NCBI GenBank assembly: GCA_028293465.1
Contig: JAQGOT010000159.1
Span: 1 to 5,500, forward strand
Length of the DNA stretch: 5,500 nucleotides
Source: Pedosphaera sp.
Lineage (GTDB): Bacteria > Verrucomicrobiota > Verrucomicrobiia > Limisphaerales > Pedosphaeraceae
Direction of reading: 5' to 3'
Part shown: positions 1 through 4,696 of the stretch, one piece after another
Layout: the number at the start of each line of letters is the position of its first letter
Position numbering within the stretch: position 1 is the stretch's first letter
The notes under the pieces: generated by a model
The model's database searches: none
Told to the model about the DNA's origin: nothing
What the model saw: the letters and a program-made list of their open reading frames with translations, nothing else
Translations under genes and position numbers: made by a program

Positions 1-95
1 AACGCGCGGTTCGCCAGCGCGGCGGGCCGGAAGTGCGGATCCAGGACCGGCGTGATCCGCGGGCGAAGCAGGGCAAGGCCGTTGTTATCTTTCAT
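1..95 (-). CDS. N-terminal fragment of a hypothetical protein (partial at window edge)
   Basis: A minus-strand frame opens with ATG at 95-93 and runs without a stop for 31 codons off the left edge. The visible peptide begins MKDNNGLALLRPRI and is rich in Pro, Arg and Leu; no domain can be named from so little. Support for coding comes from base composition: by my count about 84% GC at third positions, 74% at first and 48% at second, the usual ordering for a real gene in a GC-rich genome. No Shine-Dalgarno sequence precedes the ATG (the upstream bases read CGGCACCCGCTGC), but a weak promoter lies close by at 108-136, which would leave only a few bases of leader. The competing reading is a plus-strand frame open from 3 to a TAA at 192-194; its third positions are less GC-rich, and it would end 10 bases before the next gene. 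I favour the minus-strand gene, with modest confidence. Confidence 0.42.
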   Translation of the reverse strand, partial: MKDNNGLALLRPRITPVLDPHFRPAALANRA

Positions 96-107
96 GCAGC
101 GGGTGCC

Positions 108-136
108 GTTTTAAGGGAGATGGCTCCCGGATTCAA
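108..136 (-). promoter_or_regulatory. Candidate sigma-70-type promoter for the leftward edge gene
   Basis: On the minus strand, TTGAAT (136-131; 4 of 6 matches to TTGACA) is followed after exactly 17 bases by TAAAAC (113-108; 4 of 6 matches to TATAAT). Transcription would be expected to start near position 101, only about six bases before the ATG at 95, giving an almost leaderless mRNA. This fits the absence of a Shine-Dalgarno sequence. Two weak hexamers at good spacing can arise by chance, so this is a suggestion only. Confidence 0.3.
115..128. repeat. Short perfect inverted repeat in the divergent intergenic region
   Basis: GGGAG (115-119) and CTCCC (124-128) are perfect inverted arms around a 4-base centre ATGG. 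The repeat falls inside the 17-base spacer of the candidate leftward promoter, a position where a bound protein could block RNA polymerase. It has no following T-run on either strand, so it does not look like a terminator. A 5-bp arm is short and may be coincidental. Confidence 0.3.
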
Positions 137-188
137 GCGCGCAAATCTGGCGGTGCTCGCGACAAAAGCTGGCATTCCTCCCGCCTGC

Positions 189-195
189 TTATAAA
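189..195 (+). promoter_or_regulatory. Candidate -10 element giving a leaderless start at 205
   Basis: TATAAA at 190-195 (5 of 6 matches to TATAAT), with a TG at 186-187 close to where an extended -10 would carry one, stands 9 bases before the ATG at 205. A start site 6-8 bases downstream of it would fall at about 201-203, so the message for the 112-residue protein would have almost no leader. No convincing -35 hexamer is found 16-18 bases upstream (the bases at 167-172 read AGCTGG). The match rests on one AT-rich hexamer in a GC-rich intergenic region. Confidence 0.3.
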
Positions 196-204
196 CTCGG
201 CCCC

Positions 205-543
205 ATGATTCTCCAGAAAGGCGAAAAAATTCACGTCATTCATCGCCGGCATTATGAAAAGGATCCGCATCGCCATTTCGTCGGTGTGGTGGAAGCCTAT
301 GAGCACGGTCTCGCCCGGGTCACCGGCCATATCTTTACCGTCGATTCGACCAAGTTCGCCTTTTTCCGGCGACCAGAGCTGCGGACCCGCATCATCGCCC
401 TCACCTCGGGCGATGTTCTTTTAAATGTTCTGCCGCCCTCAGTGGATCTGGCCAAGATCGTTTACAAGCAGGAAAAGAAATCAGTCCGGGTCACCGATGG
501 CAGCGAGTGGCACATGGAAATCAGTGAATTTGCCTGGCGTTGA
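205..543 (+). CDS. Conserved-looking small beta-rich hypothetical protein (112 aa)
   Basis: A complete gene from ATG 205 to TGA 541-543. I do not recognise the family. The sequence alternates short hydrophobic strands and turns: KIHVIHR (8-14), HFVGVVEAY (24-32), GLARVTGHIFTVD (35-47), KFAFFRR (50-56), TRIIALTSGDVLLNVLP (61-77), then KIVYKQ (84-89), SVRVTDGS (93-100) and a final EWHMEISEFAW (101-111). This suggests a small all-beta, probably barrel-like, cytoplasmic domain. It is basic in the first two thirds, with eight histidines and many Arg/Lys, so nucleic-acid or phosphate binding is conceivable, but that is inference. There is no signal peptide, transmembrane segment or cysteine. Only C-rich sequence lies before the ATG (CTCGGCCCC), so it lacks a Shine-Dalgarno site and may be leaderless. 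It is divergent from the edge gene and converges on the AAA ATPase gene 61 bp away. The reading frame is solid; the function is unknown. Confidence 0.82.
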   Translation: MILQKGEKIHVIHRRHYEKDPHRHFVGVVEAYEHGLARVTGHIFTVDSTKFAFFRRPELRTRIIALTSGDVLLNVLPPSVDLAKIVYKQEKKSVRVTDGSEWHMEISEFAWR

Positions 544-589
544 TCTTGCCCCCTCGGAACCCGACTTCGGAAAGCCAAGTGCAACGCTC

Positions 590-605
590 AAAGCCGCGCT
601 TTTTT
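590..605 (+). terminator. Weak intrinsic-terminator-like hairpin between convergent genes
   Basis: AAAGC (590-594), a CGC loop and GCTTT (598-602) form a 5-bp stem, and the T-run continues to 605. It lies 47 bases after the stop of the 112-residue gene in the short convergent gap, and it abuts the stop codon of the oppositely oriented ATPase gene (607-605). On the minus strand the run is of A, so it would serve mainly the plus-strand gene. The stem is short and has only two G-C pairs, so efficiency is doubtful. Confidence 0.3.
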
Positions 606-2128
606 CAATCGCACGGCACGGTCCGGCCAGCCGCCCACTCCCGCAATTCATCCACTTTCTCCGCCATGGTGACGGACAGCGGCCGGGTCTGCTGAATCTC
701 CGCCAGGAGATCCGCCTGTGAAACCGCGCGTCGCTGGTCATGGGCGGCGTACATTGCCGAAACAATTGCCTGCTCGATTTCAGAACCGGAGAACCCGTCC
801 GTGGCGTTTGCCAGCGCATCAGCATCGAACCTGGACGGCGCAAGACAGCGCTTATGCAGGTGAATCACCACAATATCGCGCCGATTTTGCAGCGCCGGGA
901 GGTCCACGAAAAAGATTTCGTCAAAGCGTCCTTTGCGCACGATCTCGGGTGGCAAACGCATGATATCGTTGGCCGTCGCGACGATGAACACCGGTTCCTT
1001 CCGCTCAGACATCCAGGTGAGCAGTGTCCCCAGCACACGGCGCGAGAGACCGTCATCGTCATCCCCCACCACGAGACCCTTTTCGATTTCGTCCAGCCAG
1101 AGAACGCATGGAGCCATGACTTCGGTCGTCTCGAGCGTTTTACGAAGGTTGCGTTCCGTTTCGCCGTAATACTTGCTGTAGAGCACGCCAAAATCCAACC
1201 GCAGCAAGGGCACGCCGAAAATGCCGGCCGCCGCCTTTGCCGCGAGGCTCTTGCCGCAGCCCTGCACGCCCAACAGCAGCATGCCTCGCGGGGGATCCAA
1301 CTGATCCGGCGCGCCCTCGCGAAAAAAGCTCTTCCGCACGTTCAACCAGTTGCGCAACCGTTGCATCCCGCCGATTTCCGCAAATTGCGCCGTCTCGTAT
1401 TCGAACGTCAATGGCGAGTCGCGTCCCAGCAGTTCATACTTCGCCCGCATTACCCCGGGCAGTTCCGATTCGGAGATCACCCCATTGTCGTTGATCGCTT
1501 TAAGGGCCAGGCGGCGGGCATCGGTGGCGGTGACGCCTGCCAGGTTGCGCACCAACAGGTCAAGCGCCTTGTTTGTGGTCCGCACTGAAGAGTGGCCGTG
1601 CTGGGCTCCCCAGTCCCCCGCCACATCATAAACAATCCCGCGCAGTTCCTGCGGCGTCGGCAAGGGCAACCGGAAGTAGGCCGTGAACGAGCGCAATTCC
1701 TCGGGTATTGGCAGCACGCCGCCCACCAGCACCACGGTCGAACGGTGTTTCGCGTAAGTCAACGCAATATCCTTGAGAAAACGCGTGTGTACGTTGTCCG
1801 TCAAGTAGGGATGAAAATCCAGCAGCACAAACAGCGAGCGCGACGCGGAGGTCTTGATGTAGGAGAGAACTTCCTGCGACTTAAGGACCGATTCCTGCGG
1901 CTGATCAAGCGGGTCAAACGCCTGTAATCCCTCGGTCACCGTCCACCGATAGGCCTTAAGCTGGAGCTGTTTGCCAATCTCCCGCAACAGGTGAACGATC
2001 TGTGGTTCCTCGTTGCTTTCGACCGCGATCAACGGCATTCGCGAACGCACCATTGCCGCCAAATCACACAGCGGGCTCTTCGTGATCAAGATTCCCTCCT
2101 GCGCGCGTTTTGCCGAACGAAAATTCAT
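605..2128 (-). CDS. ycf46: Ycf46-like AAA ATPase (507 aa)
   Basis: A P-loop ATPase of the classical AAA group, closest in style to the Ycf46 family first known from plastids and cyanobacteria (Synechocystis slr0374), where it has been linked to photosynthesis and inorganic carbon use; its biochemical task is not defined. Residues about 20-200 form an N-terminal alpha/beta domain with no Walker A motif but with a Walker-B-like strand ending FVLLDF (100-105) and a sensor-like VVLVGG (132-137), as if it were a decayed AAA module. The active module follows: Walker A GVQGCGKS (287-294), Walker B VLWLDEIE (342-349), sensor 1 ATAND (384-388), and the second region of homology PPEIVRKGRFDE (393-404) with arginine-finger candidates R398 and R401; GFSGSE (445-450) marks the sensor-2 helix. 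The stretch from FIVATAND to FFVDLP is the family hallmark. Length matches the usual ~500 residues. An acidic loop DDDD (356-359) follows Walker B. No membrane segment or signal peptide is seen, so it should be cytoplasmic. I start it at 2128, not at the in-frame ATG at 2233, because a strong promoter lies between them and GAGGGG sits 8 bases before 2128. Confidence 0.9.
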   Translation of the reverse strand: MNFRSAKRAQEGILITKSPLCDLAAMVRSRMPLIAVESNEEPQIVHLLREIGKQLQLKAYRWTVTEGLQAFDPLDQPQESVLKSQEVLSYIKTSASRSLFVLLDFHPYLTDNVHTRFLKDIALTYAKHRSTVVLVGGVLPIPEELRSFTAYFRLPLPTPQELRGIVYDVAGDWGAQHGHSSVRTTNKALDLLVRNLAGVTATDARRLALKAINDNGVISESELPGVMRAKYELLGRDSPLTFEYETAQFAEIGGMQRLRNWLNVRKSFFREGAPDQLDPPRGMLLLGVQGCGKSLAAKAAAGIFGVPLLRLDFGVLYSKYYGETERNLRKTLETTEVMAPCVLWLDEIEKGLVVGDDDDGLSRRVLGTLLTWMSERKEPVFIVATANDIMRLPPEIVRKGRFDEIFFVDLPALQNRRDIVVIHLHKRCLAPSRFDADALANATDGFSGSEIEQAIVSAMYAAHDQRRAVSQADLLAEIQQTRPLSVTMAEKVDELREWAAGRTVPCD

Positions 2129-2136
2129 GCCCTTTA

Positions 2137-2142
2137 CCCCTC
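2137..2142 (-). promoter_or_regulatory. Ribosome binding site that fixes the AAA ATPase start
   Basis: GAGGGG on the minus strand (2142-2137) is followed by 8 bases and then the ATG at 2128-2126. It lies downstream of the -10 element at 2157-2162, so it would be present on the transcript, unlike anything serving the upstream ATG at 2233. Confidence 0.6.
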
Positions 2143-2156
2143 GAACCTCACCTTGA

Positions 2157-2185
2157 ATTATACCGGGACTTGGGGGAAAAATCAA
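2157..2185 (-). promoter_or_regulatory. Strong sigma-70-type promoter of the AAA ATPase gene
   Basis: On the minus strand TTGATT (2185-2180; 4 of 6 matches) is separated by exactly 17 bases from a perfect TATAAT (2162-2157). The expected start site is at about 2149-2151, giving a 5' leader of roughly 22 bases that contains the GAGGGG ribosome binding site before the ATG at 2128. It is the best promoter in the window and implies that the ATPase gene is transcribed independently of the metal-pump gene upstream. No clear operator-like repeat overlaps it, and the housekeeping look suggests constitutive expression. Confidence 0.8.
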
Positions 2186-2267
2186 ACCCACGGGCAAGCA
2201 CCCGCACCACGGATGGAGGTCAGTAGCATGCAAGCATCAGCGAATTTGCCTCGCGCTGCAGCTCCTT

Positions 2268-4610
2268 TCACACGTCCGGAGCAGCAGATAACTTTGTCGG
2301 CGGCGAACCAAACAGCAACCGCAGGCTGTTCATCACCACCACCACTGTGCTCCCTTCATGCCCCACCACCCCGATGGTCAAGGGAATCTTCCCCAGCAAC
2401 GCAAAGCAAACCAACACCGCGACGGTGCCCAGTGAGATAATCAGGTTCTGACGGATCACCCGCCGCGCCCGTTTGCTTAACTGGAACGCCGCCAAAAAAT
2501 TCTCCAACCGGTCGTGCATCAACACCACCTCCGCCTGCTCCAAGGCCGCATCGGAACCGCGCGCGCCCATCGCCACGCCCACGTCCGCCGCCGCGAGACT
2601 CGGAGCATCATTTACCCCGTCGCCGATCATCGCCACGCGCTGGCCGTTTTGGCTGAGTCCCCGAATCGCCTCCACCTTTTGCTCCGGCTTCAACTCGGCG
2701 CGCACATCATCCAGTTGCAACTGCACTTTCAAATGCTCCGCTGTGGCCCGGCGATCGCCGGTCAGCACCACCGTGCGCAAACCTTCCCGCCGCAATTCCT
2801 CCATCACCGATCGCGCCTGCGGCCGGATGTCATCTCGCAGGATGATCCGCCCCAGTAGATCGCCTTCCGTCAACCAAACCTCGTTGAAACCCGCCTCCGT
2901 GGCCGGCACCTGGCAGATGGTGGCGGCATGCGAACCTTGCGCCAACCATTCGCGACGACCCAACAAACAGTTCTTGCTCCCGCGCCGCGTTTGCAATCCC
3001 TGTCCCGTCACGGACTCAAAATGGTCGAATTCGATCGCCTCCAACCCCTGCTGTTTTCCATAACGGGTGATGGCCCGCGCCAATGGATGCGTCGAAAGCC
3101 GCTCCAAAGAATAGCCGAGCCGGCCCACCTCCCCTTCCCGGCCGGGCGGGAAACTTTCCACCCGTTCAACGCGCAGTTCGCCCGTCGTCAGCGTCCCCGT
3201 TTTGTCCAACGCGACCACATTGATGCCGGCGAGTTTTTCCACGGCCGCACCGCCGCGGAAAAGAATCCCATGCCGCGCGCCCCAGGCGATTGCCGCCAGC
3301 ACCGCCGACGGAATGGACAACACCAGCGCGCACGGCGACGCTACCACCAGCAGCGTCATCGCATGATAAAACGCGCTCGGCTTGCCACCCGCCGCCGCGA
3401 ATGGGGACAGTCCCAGCGCCAGCCACCAAACAAAGAACATCGCGAGGGAAAGCCCCAGCACGCTGTAGGTGTAGTACGAACCGAACTTGTCAGTGAATAG
3501 TTGCGCCGGGGCCTTTTGCTGTTGCGCCTCTCGGATGAGCTGGATGATTTTTTGCAACGAGCTTTCCTTGGCGGGTCGCAACACCGTGACCTCCACCGCG
3601 CCCCACAGATTGAGTGTTCCGGCCAGGACATTGTCTCCCACCGCTTTTTCCACCGGCGTGGCCTCCCCCGTAAGGTTGGATTCGTCACTCGCAGTCTGGC
3701 CTTTCGCGATTTCCGCATCCACCGGAAACTGTGCGCCGGGCTTGATCAACAACCGCATTCCCGACTGCAACTGCTCCACCGGCAACTCCCGTTCCCGCCC
3801 GGATTCATCCAGCACCGTCGCCACTTTCGGAGCCTCCTTGAACAGCGAACGAATTTCTCGCTGCGTCCGTCCCAAGGCGAAATGTTCCAACGCTCCCGAA
3901 AATGAAAACAGGAACAGCAACGTCGCGCCTTCTTCCCAGGCGCCGATGCTCGCGCTGCCGACCGCCACCGCCAGCATCAGAAAATGCACATCGATGGCGC
4001 GCTGTTGCAGTCGTTCCCAAACCTCCTGTGCGGTGTACCAACCGCCAGCCAAATACGCCAGCAGGAAGCTGTAACGCGCCCACGAACTGTCGCCCAGGAA
4101 ATAGCCGGCCAATCCGAAAACCCCGCAGAGAATCGCCGCCGCCAGTTGCGGTTTCCATTCATCGACGTGCTCGGCGTGCTCGAGGAACTCCACATCCCGT
4201 TGCACCACCCGGGGCCATGGAATATCCCGCCAACGCCAGAACCGCGGTGCCGTCGGGCACGTGACTCGCGCAATCGTGGTCGCCTCCCCCTCGCGTCGGA
4301 TGGTCACTGCCTGCCGCTCGGTGGGCGTGAGTGGCGGCTCGCACGCCTGGCAATCCGCCTCCCCCGATAACAAAGCGCAGGGGTGCTGTGCGCTTGCGTG
4401 CTCCGCTTCCTGAATGGTCTGGGTAACCCGCTCGGTCAACCGTCCCACATCCGCCCGACCCAGCGTGGCCACGGAAATGGTCTTCCGGCTGTGATTGACC
4501 GTCACCGCCTCGAGCGTCGGCTCCTCCGCCAAGACCTCCGCCACCGAGCGGGCGAGGCATTTCGCCTCCGTCGGGTGATCCTCCGTGTTGCTGGCGGTTG
4601 CTGGAGTCAT
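2268..4610 (-). CDS. P1B-4-type heavy-metal-transporting P-type ATPase (780 aa)
   Basis: An inner-membrane ATP-driven pump that exports transition metal ions from the cytoplasm. Catalytic motifs are all present: actuator TGE (314-316), phosphorylation site DKTGT (469-473, Asp469), nucleotide-binding HP (508-509), TGD (618-620) and GDGVNDAP (663-670). Eight membrane segments can be placed at about 154-172, 178-193, 208-222, 225-244, 381-400, 415-437, 720-740 and 744-766. The transport-site signatures are SPC (425-427) in segment 6 and HEGST (751-755) in segment 8; this pair marks subgroup P1B-4 (Co, Zn, Fe or Ni; CoaT/CtpD-like) rather than the CPC copper or Zn/Cd groups. The exact metal cannot be told from sequence. 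The N-terminal ~150 residues are unusual: residues 17-50 resemble a heavy-metal-associated (HMA) domain that has lost its CxxC, followed by a Cys cluster at C78, C87 and C90 (CQAC) and a Trp/Arg-rich amphipathic stretch near 124-135. The start at 4610 is forced by an in-frame TAA 9 bases upstream, yet the only good Shine-Dalgarno site lies 27 bases away. No metal-responsive regulator is encoded nearby. Confidence 0.93.
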   Translation of the reverse strand: MTPATASNTEDHPTEAKCLARSVAEVLAEEPTLEAVTVNHSRKTISVATLGRADVGRLTERVTQTIQEAEHASAQHPCALLSGEADCQACEPPLTPTERQAVTIRREGEATTIARVTCPTAPRFWRWRDIPWPRVVQRDVEFLEHAEHVDEWKPQLAAAILCGVFGLAGYFLGDSSWARYSFLLAYLAGGWYTAQEVWERLQQRAIDVHFLMLAVAVGSASIGAWEEGATLLFLFSFSGALEHFALGRTQREIRSLFKEAPKVATVLDESGRERELPVEQLQSGMRLLIKPGAQFPVDAEIAKGQTASDESNLTGEATPVEKAVGDNVLAGTLNLWGAVEVTVLRPAKESSLQKIIQLIREAQQQKAPAQLFTDKFGSYYTYSVLGLSLAMFFVWWLALGLSPFAAAGGKPSAFYHAMTLLVVASPCALVLSIPSAVLAAIAWGARHGILFRGGAAVEKLAGINVVALDKTGTLTTGELRVERVESFPPGREGEVGRLGYSLERLSTHPLARAITRYGKQQGLEAIEFDHFESVTGQGLQTRRGSKNCLLGRREWLAQGSHAATICQVPATEAGFNEVWLTEGDLLGRIILRDDIRPQARSVMEELRREGLRTVVLTGDRRATAEHLKVQLQLDDVRAELKPEQKVEAIRGLSQNGQRVAMIGDGVNDAPSLAAADVGVAMGARGSDAALEQAEVVLMHDRLENFLAAFQLSKRARRVIRQNLIISLGTVAVLVCFALLGKIPLTIGVVGHEGSTVVVVMNSLRLLFGSPPTKLSAAPDV

Positions 4611-4620
4611 AAAGCGCTTT
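4611..4620. repeat. Perfect 10-bp palindrome abutting the metal-pump start codon
   Basis: AAAGCGCTTT is its own reverse complement and touches the ATG at 4610-4608. It includes the first base of the in-frame TAA at 4622-4620. With no central loop it is more likely to be a DNA-level dyad than an RNA hairpin. Its position just ahead of a metal-pump gene would suit a repressor site, but it lies downstream of any likely promoter and may be chance. Confidence 0.35.
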
Positions 4621-4641
4621 TAAGCCATTACCATCTTCTCC
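4620..4641 (-). promoter_or_regulatory. Shine-Dalgarno plus four-codon leader ORF ahead of the metal pump
   Basis: On the minus strand GGAG (4641-4638) is followed by ATG at 4634-4632 and a second in-frame ATG at 4628-4626, 9 bases from the GGAG, which is ideal spacing. The frame reads MVMA and stops at TAA (4622-4620). That stop is in the same frame as the pump, whose ATG comes 9 bases later. The arrangement could allow translational coupling by reinitiation, or may be the remains of a longer N-terminus cut by a nonsense change. Such a small ORF may also be accidental. Confidence 0.4.
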
Positions 4642-4696
4642 TATCAACGGAGTATTGCCAAGCCCTCAGGCCAATGGGAATTCCAGCCCCCCCGGC

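Noticed and set aside
3..194. Plus-strand frame open from the left edge to TAA at 192-194, as the tail of an upstream gene.
   Set aside because: Its third-position GC (about 65% by my count) is lower than in the opposing minus-strand frame over 1-95, and the latter has a start codon and the expected codon-position pattern. It cannot be fully excluded because only the edge is visible.
740..1588. Plus-strand ORF of 282 codons antisense to the AAA ATPase gene.
   Set aside because: It lies wholly inside a gene with all AAA motifs intact, and its product (rich in His, Arg and Gln) shows no recognisable domain. Long antisense frames are common in GC-rich genes.
2191..2204. Hairpin CGGG-loop-CCCG on the minus strand followed by a T-rich stretch, as a terminator for the metal-pump gene.
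   Set aside because: The stem is only 4 bp, the T-rich stretch is interrupted and displaced, and it overlaps the -35 of the AAA ATPase promoter, which already explains the T-rich bases.
2129..2233. N-terminal extension of the AAA ATPase to the ATG at 2233.
   Set aside because: The strong promoter at 2157-2185 lies within the extension, and the ATG at 2128 has a properly spaced ribosome binding site.
2221..2267. Small ORF and AAGGAG-like sequence just after the metal-pump stop codon (minus strand).
   Set aside because: The only nearby ATG gives a five-codon frame and sits too far (24 bases) from the purine-rich stretch; nothing supports a gene.
2473..4074. Several plus-strand ORFs of 130-196 codons antisense to the metal-pump gene.
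   Set aside because: They overlap one another and the catalytic regions of a well-supported P-type ATPase, and their products are Arg/Ser/Pro-rich and of shadow-frame character.
4655..4675. Sigma-54-like promoter (two TTGGC elements) upstream of the metal pump.
   Set aside because: The distance between the GG and GC dinucleotides is 14 bases instead of the strict 12, so it does not fit sigma-54.
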